Shown here piece after piece: positions 1 to 8,964 of a stretch of 37,827 nucleotides of DNA. A model generated the notes under the pieces. It had not been told where the DNA came from. It worked only from the letters and a program-made list of their open reading frames with translations, and did not search any database. Positions within the stretch are counted from its first letter, which is position 1, and every line of letters starts with the position of its first letter. Position numbers and translations under genes: made by a program. The stretch comes from Methanoregula sp. (GTDB lineage Archaea; Halobacteriota; Methanomicrobia; Methanomicrobiales; Methanospirillaceae). The stretch is taken from the NCBI GenBank assembly GCA_030651815.1, contig JAUSBW010000236.1, positions 1 through 37,827 of the forward strand. The letters are read 5' to 3'.

Positions 1-6
1 AGTTTG

Positions 7-25
7 GTCGGAATAAGATTCCCCA
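7..25 (+). repeat. IS21 left-end internal repeat
   Basis: GTCGGAATAAGATTCCCCA closely matches the inverted copy at 2151-2169 (minus strand GTCGGAATATCATTCCCCA). IS21-type ends carry two or more such repeats; the outermost left one would lie before position 1. Confidence 0.75.
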
Positions 26-58
26 GTCCGGTACCAGATAGTACTTGGATGAAGGCGA

Positions 59-1327
59 ATGGTAGACACAGAGGATTATTTTATGTTCAAGGATCTCGCT
101 CGTGAACAGGAACAGACCACAGGACGGGTCAATATCAGCGAACTATCCCGGGAGACCGGATTTGATCGAAAGACCGTACGACATTATCTCTCTCAAGACA
201 TCCCCCCAGAGACATCCCACACACGAAACAAACCAAGCAAGCTGGATCCCTACAAGCCGCATATCAAGGAGAGACTGGAAAAATATCCCCGTCTAAGCCG
301 TGTACGTTTTTTTGAGGAGATTCAGAAGCAAGGATACGACGGCAAGCCGACAATCCTTGGCGACTATCTCCGCCAGATTCGTCCGCGGATCCCAGCCTTG
401 CCTGAGATCAGGTACGAAACTTTACCCGGAGAGATGATACAGTGTGACTGGTTAGAGTACCTCTACTCCCGCCCCGATGGTTCTGAGAAGAAGGTATACG
501 GCTTCTCGATGGTACTTGGCTACTCCCGGATGAGATATGTTGAGTTCTCACGATCACAAGATCTCCAGGCGTTTCTTGAGGGGCATCTGCGGGCCTTTGA
601 GTATTTCGGAGGGATACCAAAGGTTATCCTCTACGACAACCTCGGGAGCGTTGTTCTGAAACGGAAATACCCTTCAACAGCATCAGAATTTCATCCTGCA
701 TTCGTTGACCTCAGGGATCACTTTGGTTTCACCTCGCGCCTCTGCCGACTGTACCGGGCAAAAACCAAAGGCAAAGTTGAACGAACGATCGGCTATATCA
801 AAGACAACTTCATGTACGGCAGAGAATTCAACTCGGTAGAAGATATCAACCTTCAGGCACGGGAGTGGATGGACGTCGTCAATAGAAAGGTTCATGGGAC
901 AACCCATGAGATTCCATTTGACCGGCTCCCTCAGGAAAACCTCCGCCCATTCACCTCATATCCGTCGTATATCTTCCAGAAGACATACCAGCGTAAAGTC
1001 TCAAATGACTGTTACATCTCGTTGTACAGGAATCTCTATTCCGTTCCCTGGCGATATGCCCGGAGATATGTAGATGTGGTTGTCCGAAACAACACAGTGT
1101 TTGTCTTTGCTGATAAGATCGAGATCTGTTTTCACCCTCTGGTTGAAGGGAAAAACCAGCGTTTAAAGAAGAACGAACACTTCGCAGGCCTTTTAAAAAA
1201 GATTCTCGATGAACCGTGCCAGAACCCGAAGAAGAATTGGGTGAAGATGCCAGGTACTGAGCCTTGTTCTGTTGTAGAACGGAATCTTGCTGATTATGAT
1301 GCTTTAATTGAGGTGGGGAATTCATGA
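59..1327 (+). CDS. istA: IS21 transposase IstA
   Basis: This 422-residue protein is the DDE transposase that cuts and joins the IS21 ends. An N-terminal helix-turn-helix (about residues 22-44) should bind the end repeats. An rve-type integrase core follows, with the likely catalytic triad D130 (in QCDW), D193 (in LYDN) and E241 (in GKVER). The spacing and the GKVER context are typical of IstA. The stop overlaps the istB start as ATGA, which suggests translational coupling, the usual arrangement in this family. Length is normal for the family. The ATG at 59 is used because the preceding sequence is terminal IS DNA. I see no truncation or frameshift. Confidence 0.93.
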   Translation: MVDTEDYFMFKDLAREQEQTTGRVNISELSRETGFDRKTVRHYLSQDIPPETSHTRNKPSKLDPYKPHIKERLEKYPRLSRVRFFEEIQKQGYDGKPTILGDYLRQIRPRIPALPEIRYETLPGEMIQCDWLEYLYSRPDGSEKKVYGFSMVLGYSRMRYVEFSRSQDLQAFLEGHLRAFEYFGGIPKVILYDNLGSVVLKRKYPSTASEFHPAFVDLRDHFGFTSRLCRLYRAKTKGKVERTIGYIKDNFMYGREFNSVEDINLQAREWMDVVNRKVHGTTHEIPFDRLPQENLRPFTSYPSYIFQKTYQRKVSNDCYISLYRNLYSVPWRYARRYVDVVVRNNTVFVFADKIEICFHPLVEGKNQRLKKNEHFAGLLKKILDEPCQNPKKNWVKMPGTEPCSVVERNLADYDALIEVGNS

Positions 1328-2121
1328 CGACACTCCTTCTTGAACGGGTGCATCAGCACCTGACAACGATGAAACTGATGACGGTAGATGCACTCCTCGA
1401 ACCAACACTTGAACGTGCAATGAAGGAGAGCATGAGCCCTCTCGAAACGATAGGTGATTTGGTTGAGCAGGAATGGAAAGGGAGAGTGTCAACGACGATC
1501 AGAACAAGGACCAAAAATGCCGGTTTTCCTCTCCTGAAACGTATTGATGAGTTTGATTTTGCGTTTCAACCTTCAGTTGACCGAACCGTGATCAGGGATC
1601 TTGCAACCCTGAGATTTGTGGATAACTCCGAGAACGTGGTGTTTCTCGGACCACCGGGAGTGGGAAAGACGCATTTGGCCATTGGTCTTGGTGTCGCCGC
1701 TATTGAGCAGGGAATTCCGGTTCTCTTCGTCAATGCCTCTGTTCTGATCGATAGGCTGAAGGATGCGTATCATACCGATCAGTTGGACAGGTATCTGAAG
1801 AAACTGACCCGGCCAGGAATTCTGATAATCGACGAGATAGGGTATCTGCCGTTCGATGCACAAGCGGCATATTGTTTCTTCCAGTTGATATCGCGGCGAT
1901 ACGAGGGAGGATCAACCATCTTCACCTCGAATAAGTCGTTCGCTGATTGGGGAGAGATCTTCCAGGATCATATCGTTGCTGCAGCACTTCTTGACCGGAT
2001 TTTACACCATTGCACCACGGTGAACATTCGAGGTGAAAGTTATCGTATGAAAGATCGAAAAAACCATAAATTGTGGACGAATCGAGAAGAATTAACAGGA
2101 ACGAGGTTTCCAAATGTTTGA
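1324..2121 (+). CDS. istB: IS21 helper ATPase IstB
   Basis: This 265-residue AAA+ ATPase is the transposition regulator that assembles with IstA and target DNA. Visible motifs are Walker [10 protein letters not shown] (residues 109-117), Walker B ILIIDEIG (about 166-173) and the sensor-like [11 protein letters not shown] (201-211). The N-terminal segment contains the IstB/DnaC-type four-helix region. The start overlaps the istA stop by 4 nt. Intact length and motifs argue for a functional protein. A decayed homologue of its C-terminus is present at 14285-14426, so this IS family has entered the locus more than once. Confidence 0.93.
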   Translation: MTTLLLERVHQHLTTMKLMTVDALLEPTLERAMKESMSPLETIGDLVEQEWKGRVSTTIRTRTKNAGFPLLKRIDEFDFAFQPSVDRTVIRDLATLRFVDNSENVVFLGPPGVGKTHLAIGLGVAAIEQGIPVLFVNASVLIDRLKDAYHTDQLDRYLKKLTRPGILIIDEIGYLPFDAQAAYCFFQLISRRYEGGSTIFTSNKSFADWGEIFQDHIVAAALLDRILHHCTTVNIRGESYRMKDRKNHKLWTNREELTGTRFPNV

Positions 2122-2150
2122 CAGAAAGTTGACGATAGATTTAAGTGGGG

Positions 2151-2200
2151 TGGGGAATGATATTCCGACACGATTGGGGAAAATTAGACCGACGTTGACA
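2151..2200 (-). repeat. IS21 right end with two repeats
   Basis: Two related 19-bp motifs read on the minus strand: 2175-2193 (GTCGGTCTAATTTTCCCCA) and 2151-2169 (GTCGGAATATCATTCCCCA). The terminal bases 2194-2200 read TGTCAAC on the minus strand. This is the expected multi-repeat end of an IS21 element and it fixes the insertion point in the acyltransferase gene. Confidence 0.8.
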
Positions 2201-3436
2201 GGGTACTGTGTTTTGAAAAATCAAAATCAAACAGAACATATTTATTTATACAATAAATCATATCGGATAAATTTCCCACCCTGAACATGATCCAACCAAG
2301 AAAAATAAAATATTGGGTGACGATAATCTTTAAAAAAGACTGGGAATGTTCGTTCAATGATGGCAATAGTTTTGGGAATGATCCCATTCGTTTGGCAACA
2401 AATTTATGGGACGATAACAGAACTCCGTGGTACCCCCCCAAATAACGAAATTCCATGCAGCTCCGTGCCATAAACCGCATAACAGCATGGAAATTTCCAA
2501 ATTAAAATATGTCCAAATTTTTCCTTTTCTATTCCCTCCCAACGGAATATAGACATAATCCCTGATAAAACTGGAAAGTGTGATATTCCAACGCCTCCAG
2601 AATTCAGTGGGACTTTTTGATAGGTAAGGTCGGAAAAAATTCTGCGGGAGATGAAGTCCGATCAATTCTGCGATCCCCAGTGCAATATCAATATACCCGG
2701 AAAAGTCGCAATAGATTTGAATTCCAAAAAGCACGGTTCCGATAACGATGTAGGGGGAACTTAAACTGGTGGGGTTGGCAAAAATTGCATTTACAATAGG
2801 GGCGCAATTATCAGCAATAACAAATTTCTTCACAAACCCCCACAACATGATTGTCACACCGGTTTTAAGATTGTCTGGGCTCAACGAAACACGATTTTTC
2901 AGTTGTGGGAGAAATTGGCCCGCCCGAACAATTGGTCCTGCTAATAGATGAGGGAAATAGGAAACGAAGAGAGCATATTTATAAAATTTCTTTTCAGGTT
3001 GAATTGTTCCTCTATAAATGTCAAAGACATAACTGATTGCCGAAAAAGTAAAAAAGGAGATTCCAATGGGTAAAATAAGTCCAAGAACAGGTAAATTCAA
3101 GTAATAATTTAAAGGTAATGGGATTTGATGTAATATTTCAATGCCGAAATTGTAGTATTTAAAAAAACCTAATGGGATTAGCAGACTAACCAGCGCAATA
3201 GCCAATACAATTTTTTTTCTTACCTGATTGGATGCACGATAGATAATTTCCCCAGATTGGAATGATATTATTGTGATGAATAATAACAAAATTACAAAAT
3301 AATTGCTGGTGGTCCAGTAGAATACATAGCTGCCCCCAAGAAGAATTGCTTGTTGATAGTGAGATTTTCTCAAACAATTGATCAGAATAAGAACGGTGAT
3401 TAAAAAAATGAAAAATTCTATACTGTTAAACTGCAT
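2201..3436 (-). pseudogene. MBOAT O-acyltransferase (AlgI/DltB type), frameshifted and IS-truncated
   Basis: This is a multi-pass membrane O-acyltransferase that would move acetyl or acyl groups from the cytoplasm to extracellular glycan. The family signatures are intact in the first 335 residues: LPIGISFFTFSAISY (122-136), FPHLLAGPIVR (161-171), CDFSGYIDIA (243-252), FWRRWNITLSSFIRDY (279-294) and GLWHGAAWNFVIWGG (321-335), with the probable catalytic His324. After WGG the frame breaks at a run of seven C (2433-2439, plus strand). One more base restores the expected continuation YHGVLLSSHKF, which stays open until it meets the IS21 end at 2200. The gene has therefore lost roughly the last 50 residues compared with a usual length near 470. 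Its start immediately follows the stop of the SGNH gene, so the two form an operon. Confidence 0.85.
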
Positions 3437-4495
3437 TTACACCCCATGTATCAAATTATCCGCGATTATTGTAGCTACCTTTTGTGAGAAATCGATTCGC
3501 CCTGCCGCGTTCAAATGATCCAAATCTACAAAATATTCCGAGGGGTATTCCCGTTCATAATTATACCATGGTACACCGGTAAAATTGAGGAAATTTGAAA
3601 GATTATGCCTAGATGATTTGTTAATTTTTTCTGACATCAAGTTATTTATAGGCATATTAATAATAATTACACGGATATTGTTCTGGCGAGCCTTCCCTAC
3701 CATATATAATAATGCCATCTTATTTTGGTTCAAATTTTCAGATATTATAATTGGATTTTTACCAAAAACTAACGCTGCTTCACTTTTTGCTGCTTCAGTT
3801 TGATTATATCCGTAAAACCATGGATCCTTAAAGTTCGTCATATAAATATCTTGGAAGCGGCTTGTTTTATTTGCCACACTTGACTGATTCCCACTAAAAA
3901 AATTCTGAATACGCTCATCTACGTTCTTATATATATATATTCGTTTATTTATAAAACGATTGAAATCATATTCGAATTGGGTTTGCTTGATAAGTTTTAG
4001 CTGTTTATCACTAAAAAAGGGTTGAAAATCCTCAATGTATATCTTTTTTTTCAGATAGGGGAGTATTGCATAATTGGGAAAAGTTGTACGATTCAAAAAA
4101 GTAATATCGTCCCCAAAATCCCTGTAACTTAACCCGATAACAACGATTTTTGGTCTTGATGCAATAATATAGTCAATTTCACCCACTCGGTTCTGAGGGG
4201 CATCAGCGTAGGTTCCTAAGTTATAAACTGACCCATTGGCCTTCTTTTTTTGCATTAACTCTTCGACCACATTTGCATCAATACCCTCCATCACATAACT
4301 ACTGCCTAAAATAAAGATATCTGATGTATGATTTTGCTCGTAAAAATTGAGAAGATTATTCATCCGGCTATAGGGAGGGTCATATTGCGGATTTGCATCA
4401 ACCATAAAATGAATAAGCACAAAATATGCAAATAATGCAATCCCAATGGATAATGCTACCGTGGATATAATCGGAAGTATTGTATCATCTTTCAT
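3437..4495 (-). CDS. SGNH/DltD-like membrane-anchored hydrolase or acyltransferase
   Basis: This 352-residue protein has one N-terminal membrane segment (about residues 8-30) and an extracellular SGNH-type domain. A GSSYVMEG motif (64-71), with Ser66 as likely nucleophile, stands for the GDS block, and a DLDHLN motif near the C-terminus supplies the Asp-His pair. Such proteins work with MBOAT transferases in O-acylation of alginate, teichoic acid and other polysaccharides. Its stop codon abuts the MBOAT ATG with no gap, which supports a functional pair. With the MBOAT broken, this gene may now lack its partner. The substrate cannot be read from sequence. Confidence 0.75.
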   Translation of the reverse strand: MKDDTILPIISTVALSIGIALFAYFVLIHFMVDANPQYDPPYSRMNNLLNFYEQNHTSDIFILGSSYVMEGIDANVVEELMQKKKANGSVYNLGTYADAPQNRVGEIDYIIASRPKIVVIGLSYRDFGDDITFLNRTTFPNYAILPYLKKKIYIEDFQPFFSDKQLKLIKQTQFEYDFNRFINKRIYIYKNVDERIQNFFSGNQSSVANKTSRFQDIYMTNFKDPWFYGYNQTEAAKSEAALVFGKNPIIISENLNQNKMALLYMVGKARQNNIRVIIINMPINNLMSEKINKSSRHNLSNFLNFTGVPWYNYEREYPSEYFVDLDHLNAAGRIDFSQKVATIIADNLIHGV

Positions 4496-4593
4496 TTGTT
4501 TTGCTCATTCAATTTGGTTGTTGGAAAGTGGTATCCTGTAAACTTGGGAACCCTGATTCTAATCGATATGTTTCAATGGCAGAATGAAAGTGT

Positions 4594-4788
4594 TCAGATG
4601 TGGCGGAATAGAATGGTATGCCCAAATTTATAATTCCATCGAAATTTATCCCGGAAGACCATGAGTAACCATCTCTTGTTTCCGACGTTCCTGAAGTCGA
4701 TTAGATCACGAACCTTGCCTAACTTGTTTCCTAACCCGGCGATTTTAGAATATTCCTGATTCAGAAAATAGTCCCCAAATCCGCTCAC
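4594..4788 (-). pseudogene. possible transposase N-terminal remnant
   Basis: A 64-codon open stretch starts with residues resembling the N-terminus of IS5/ISNCY-like archaeal transposases (a YSKIAGLGNKLGKVRDLID segment) and then loses resemblance. The stretch 4496-4926 between divergent genes holds no other gene I can support. A different frame at 4561-4670 gives protein-like sequence that I do not recognise. It may be a junction of two decayed fragments. Confidence is low because only about 30 residues look familiar. Confidence 0.3.
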
Positions 4789-4808
4789 ATATTTTTATTC
4801 TAAGTACG

Positions 4809-4817
4809 TATATAAAA
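4809..4817 (+). promoter_or_regulatory. candidate archaeal TATA box
   Basis: TATATAAAA lies about 110 bp before the plus-strand glycosyltransferase start at 4927, in an AT-rich divergent intergenic region. An archaeal promoter here would start transcription about 25 bp downstream and leave a leader of roughly 80-90 nt. Prediction from motif only. Confidence 0.4.
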
Positions 4818-4926
4818 ACATAAGCCGGGTTTATAGCTATTCTCATAAGATAAGATCAATGAGAAATAGTTTTAGGATTGTATATTGATTATTGCGGGAG
4901 TAATCTTATTTAATATTTAATTCTAA

Positions 4927-6555
4927 ATGGATACACGGATGTTGAATATCAAACGCAATTTTATGGATTGGATAAATTCATCTCCAGATAGAGCATCTAT
5001 CATTATTTTAATAATAACAAATTTCGTCTGTAACAACTTATTTCTATTTAATCTAGGATACTATAGTGACGATTGGAATAATCTGGTTTATACACAAGAG
5101 CACATTTCGTTTTTTGAAGCCTTTCTTTGCTCACGAAGACCAATAGCCAATATACTCTTTTTACTTGGGCAACAGATTACTGGAAATGTTCTATTGTTTC
5201 ATATTTTGGCATTGATCACTACTACGATTGTGCTTGTGATCGTATATTATATCTTTAGAAAAATTTTCAAAGAAGTTGGATATGAAACTGTTCTCTATCC
5301 GTTAATTGCATCGATGATTTTTTGCACACTTTTCAATAAGGATGAAATTTATCCATGGCCAATCCTTTCATTTGGATTTGCTTATATATGCTATATATCC
5401 ACAATATACCTGTATCTTAATAAAGAAAAGAAATATTACCTTTGTTTATCATGTATTGTTTATTTTTTAGCCACACTCACATATGAGTCAGGAATAACTA
5501 TCCCGGCCTTTCTTCTGTTGTATGATTATTTATTTGGAAAGAACTGGAAAAAATCACTTTACTTTGCTATACCATTAACAATATGTTTGGCAATCAGAGC
5601 CACACATTGGTTCGGGTTTGGTTGGGACGTGTATAATGATGGATTGGGTACTTATGGATTAGGAACGATCATTGCCACCCTTGCTGCACCAGTAATCGCA
5701 TCTTTTGTCTTTTTGAATAATCTTATCAATTCATTTTATGGGTATACACAAATGAGTGCTGCATTAATAATATTTCTAATTATTATTAATGTGGTTCTAT
5801 TGACAATAATTTACAAGTATTTAGTAACATTACACGAAAGTAATAAATTTGATATTAAATTGATATATGTTGCATTTTTGATGATTCTTGTTTTTTCCGC
5901 ACCCTATCTTATGAGAGGTGTCCTTAGCGCACAAACACGGGAATATTATTTTATCGATATCGGAATAGCGCTATTAATAGTCTGTGTACTTATTGCTTTC
6001 ACAAAGCAGGTAAAAACCGGGATTTTTGTGATAGTAATCATTGGTTTAGGACTTTTCATAAATCAAGGCCTTTACTATAATTGGGTAATAGGCGGAGAGC
6101 TATTGGAAAAAATTGATACGTGTATTGGGGAGAATACAGATGAATTGTTAAAATATGATTACATCTATTTTAATACACGATCATTCACAGAAAATATACC
6201 AAATGGAATTAAGTACGAAATTGTACCTTTTTATTTGACCGTTCAGGATCTAAAGAATAAGTTATTGGGACGGCCCCCCCTTTTAAAAAGTGACACACAA
6301 TATGATTACGGATATAATTTTTATTATAACGCAAGAGCGCTTGAACCTTGGGCACTCAAAGGAATGATAAGTGAACGTAAAAAAACAAATTATACTCTCA
6401 TTTATGGAAATTATGTTGGAACGGTTCCAATTGATGTGACTAAAGATACAATTATCTATAAAAACTTAGGCGAGGGATCAATCTTTAATGTGAGTCGAGA
6501 TAAAGTGTTCGAGATTAACTACTCATCCGTTGTTTCATTTGACCGATTGTCTTAG
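4927..6555 (+). CDS. multi-pass membrane glycosyltransferase, GT-C type
   Basis: This 542-residue protein has about ten or more predicted membrane helices, starting around residues 24-44. An acidic YSDDW motif (46-50) follows the first helix and an RRP motif lies at 70-72. That layout, an acidic pair in the first extracytoplasmic loop, is the mark of GT-C enzymes such as the ArnT, GT39 and Rgt families, which use polyprenyl-phosphate sugars outside the membrane. It would add a side-chain or terminal sugar to the glycan. The C-terminal third (from about 400) is a soluble or weakly hydrophobic tail. It is one of only two glycan genes on the plus strand and converges with asnB; the 79-bp gap holds a G7 run at 6585-6591. 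The acceptor is unknown. Confidence 0.65.
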   Translation: MDTRMLNIKRNFMDWINSSPDRASIIILIITNFVCNNLFLFNLGYYSDDWNNLVYTQEHISFFEAFLCSRRPIANILFLLGQQITGNVLLFHILALITTTIVLVIVYYIFRKIFKEVGYETVLYPLIASMIFCTLFNKDEIYPWPILSFGFAYICYISTIYLYLNKEKKYYLCLSCIVYFLATLTYESGITIPAFLLLYDYLFGKNWKKSLYFAIPLTICLAIRATHWFGFGWDVYNDGLGTYGLGTIIATLAAPVIASFVFLNNLINSFYGYTQMSAALIIFLIIINVVLLTIIYKYLVTLHESNKFDIKLIYVAFLMILVFSAPYLMRGVLSAQTREYYFIDIGIALLIVCVLIAFTKQVKTGIFVIVIIGLGLFINQGLYYNWVIGGELLEKIDTCIGENTDELLKYDYIYFNTRSFTENIPNGIKYEIVPFYLTVQDLKNKLLGRPPLLKSDTQYDYGYNFYYNARALEPWALKGMISERKKTNYTLIYGNYVGTVPIDVTKDTIIYKNLGEGSIFNVSRDKVFEINYSSVVSFDRLS

Positions 6556-6634
6556 GATCGGTAATATCTGGATGAAATCTCTTTGGGGGGGTGGAAATCT
6601 CCGCTATATCGCAAATCAACTTCCGAAAAAAATT

Positions 6635-8476
6635 TCAACAACCCCGGAAGTAGCAATCGTACCACAATTCAGCTGCAAACAATGTCCAAATTTCAGATGG
6701 ACTGTATCGGATTTTTTTATTTAGGTTTTTAATTAAGTGCAGTCGTGCATCATTTTTTAATGTGTCTTTTAATAATGGTCCTTCATGTATCATCTGCAAA
6801 ACGATCTCTTGCAAATCATCCTGCATCCATTGTCCAACCGTTGTCCCAAATCCAAGTTTTGGTCTTTGTAAGATCTCTCGTGGGAGTAAACCCTGTACTG
6901 CCTTTCTTAAGATGTATTTCTCTTGCCTGTTTTTAATTTTTAACTGAGGTGGGATAGTAAAAGCAAATTGGATGAGTTCAACATCCAATAAAGGAATTCT
7001 CGCCTCAACAGAATTCGCCATAGTCCCTTTGTCAACTTTCATCAGGAATTTTTCTGGTAATAGATTTTTACAATCTACCGCGAGCATTTTTCCGAGAGAT
7101 GTTTGTTGAGCTTCAGGAAAATTTGCGTGTGTGTTAATGTCAACATAGGGTAAGGAACTGATATTTTCTATTTCTTTATCTCCCAGATTTCTTTGAGTGT
7201 TTAAATGGATTCTGTCAAATGACGAATCCAGAAAAAAATCAAGATATCGCATTTTGTTATTAATAAAATGAGAGTTGAAGGGGTAATATCGTTTATAAAA
7301 CAGATTTGTTACCGCACCAGCCATTTTGCTTATAACAGGATTTCTTAATAACGAATAGATCCGTGGATTATATGAATAATTGAGATATCCGCCAAATAAT
7401 TCATCTCCTCCATCTCCCGTCAAAACAACCGTAACATATTTTTTTGCTTCTTTTGATAAAAAATAGGTGTTAATTATTGCTGCATCTCCCAAAGGTTCGT
7501 CGTAAATCCATGCAATTTTTCTTAAATCTTTTAATACCATCTCTGAAGTGATTTGAACCTCATGATGATCGGTATCGAGATATTCACTCACTTTTTTTGC
7601 ATAGGGGAGTTCGGAAAAAGTTTCAAATCCTACAGAGAAGGTATGGAAATTGTTAGTGTAATATGGTCTTGCCAGAGCAACCACAGCGGAAGAATCAATC
7701 CCTCCAGAGAGAAATGCCCCGACAGGAACATCAGAATTCATTCGTAATTTTGTTGCGTTCTCTAAAATTTCGAGTAACTTTTTGGCAAAGTAATCTTCAT
7801 TTTCATTAATGACGTTTTCAACAATATCCCAGTATTTATGGATTATAACTTCTTTTTCATTAAGAATGAGCATATGACCGGGCAGTAATTTTTGTACTCC
7901 CTGAAAAAGGGTTTTTTCTCCAAGAGGGTATTGATATGCAAGGTATGACCAGAAGGCGGTTTTATCCAGGATACGTGGAAATCCGGCCTCAAGTAGTGCT
8001 TTAATTTCTGACGCAAAAAGAAAGCATCCTTGGTAGTTTGCATAATAGAGAGGTTTTTTTCCAATAGGATCTCTTGCAAGAATGAGCAACTCTTTTTTTC
8101 TGTCATATATTGCTAATGCAAACATACCCCGCAATTTCTTGATGAATTCCAAATCGAACTCTTCATACGCATGGATAATTGTTTCACTATCTGAATTTGA
8201 ATGAAAATGATGTCCCCGTTTCTCTAATTGAGCCCGCAATTCTTTGAAATTATATATTTCTCCATTAACAGAAAGCCAGATATCCCCTTCTTCATTGGAC
8301 ATTGGCTGTTTACCATGCTCTGACAGATCAATAATACTGAGTCGTGAATGACCCAAGGTTATGTTCTTATCCGAAAATATCCCTTGACCATCCGGACCCC
8401 GATGTTTCAGAACATCGAGCATTTTTTGGATTAAAATTTTATTTTCTTGCCCGTATATTCCGCAAATTCCACACAT
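6635..8476 (-). CDS. asnB: asparagine synthase (glutamine-hydrolysing) family amidotransferase
   Basis: This 613-residue protein has an N-terminal class II glutamine amidotransferase domain: Cys2 nucleophile in MCGICG, HRGPDG (25-30), RLSIID (45-50), NGEIYN (71-76). A C-terminal synthetase domain has the PP-loop SGGIDSS (257-263) and LTGDGGDELFGGY. It uses glutamine nitrogen and ATP to amidate a carboxylate. In general metabolism that is aspartate to asparagine. In polysaccharide loci such AsnB-like enzymes often amidate uronic acids or sugar-bound acids, and the Wbp-like uronic acid genes in this window fit that role. All catalytic residues are present. There is no clear ribosome site, so the mRNA may be leaderless. 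Confidence 0.9.
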   Translation of the reverse strand: MCGICGIYGQENKILIQKMLDVLKHRGPDGQGIFSDKNITLGHSRLSIIDLSEHGKQPMSNEEGDIWLSVNGEIYNFKELRAQLEKRGHHFHSNSDSETIIHAYEEFDLEFIKKLRGMFALAIYDRKKELLILARDPIGKKPLYYANYQGCFLFASEIKALLEAGFPRILDKTAFWSYLAYQYPLGEKTLFQGVQKLLPGHMLILNEKEVIIHKYWDIVENVINENEDYFAKKLLEILENATKLRMNSDVPVGAFLSGGIDSSAVVALARPYYTNNFHTFSVGFETFSELPYAKKVSEYLDTDHHEVQITSEMVLKDLRKIAWIYDEPLGDAAIINTYFLSKEAKKYVTVVLTGDGGDELFGGYLNYSYNPRIYSLLRNPVISKMAGAVTNLFYKRYYPFNSHFINNKMRYLDFFLDSSFDRIHLNTQRNLGDKEIENISSLPYVDINTHANFPEAQQTSLGKMLAVDCKNLLPEKFLMKVDKGTMANSVEARIPLLDVELIQFAFTIPPQLKIKNRQEKYILRKAVQGLLPREILQRPKLGFGTTVGQWMQDDLQEIVLQMIHEGPLLKDTLKNDARLHLIKNLNKKIRYSPSEIWTLFAAELWYDCYFRGC

Positions 8477-8565
8477 AAGTAATTACTTTTATTTTAATTT
8501 TTGACTATTTTAACAAGATCGTTTCAAACAATGCAAAAATTACCTTTAAAATGATAAGAGTGTCT

Positions 8566-8940
8566 CTATACTGCTGTAAAATTTACCCCAAAATCCAAAA
8601 AGATCATGTCACTATTCACAGATAAATTCCAATTACCCATGATCCCTTCTTCATTGATATCGATAAGGATCGAACCGGTGAGTCTGAGCAGGGAGGAATC
8701 ATTTGGGGAAGTCCCGATCTTTCTGCTCCGACGTTTGAGTTATTTATTAACTCGTTTCAGGATATTAGTAGTACGAATCTTTTTCCAGTGTTCCGGGAGA
8801 TAAGCCCGGTAATTTATCAGGTCATAATGGAACCGGTGAATAGTATCAGCTGCACGAGAGAGTCCTCGTTCATCGAGTTGAATTGCAAACTCCACGCAAG
8901 TCCGATTAAATTCAATGATTTTTAAGATAAATTCAAAAAT
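8566..8940 (-). pseudogene. IS256/Mutator-type transposase C-terminal relic
   Basis: A minus-strand frame encodes the C-terminal part of a Mutator-type transposase: a LDERGLSRAADTIHRF segment, then EHWKKIRTTNILKRVNK, a TAA stop where the family has an acidic codon, then LKRRSRKIGTSPNDSSLLRLTG and an INEEG tail, ending at TAG 8566-8568. The core block (IRTTN, R-N-K/R-x-LKRR, FPN/SPN-x-S-x-LRL) is characteristic. The N-terminal two-thirds, including most of the DDE core, is missing. This relic fills most of 8477-8964 between divergent asnB and wecB. I see no other gene there. Confidence 0.75.
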
Positions 8941-8964
8941 GAAGGAGATAGAATATCTAACCTG

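Larger units (their letters stand above)
1..2200 (+). mobile_element. IS21-family insertion sequence, left tip outside window
   Basis: The element carries overlapping istA and istB genes and short repeated end motifs of the kind IS21 elements use as transposase sites. The right terminus is placed at 2200 because the minus-strand reading starts TGTCAACGTCGG, and IS21 elements normally begin with TG and end with CA. The left end is incomplete: only one internal end repeat (7-25) is in the window. The element lies directly downstream of a truncated MBOAT gene whose reading frame runs into the IS end, so it inserted inside that gene. Both IS genes are open and keep their catalytic motifs, so the copy is probably recent and may be active. 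The target-site duplication cannot be checked because the left flank is missing. Confidence 0.9.

Noticed and set aside
8566-8940. In-frame TAA in the IS256 relic as possible recoding
   Set aside because: The element lacks its N-terminal two-thirds and is plainly dead; a nonsense mutation is enough.
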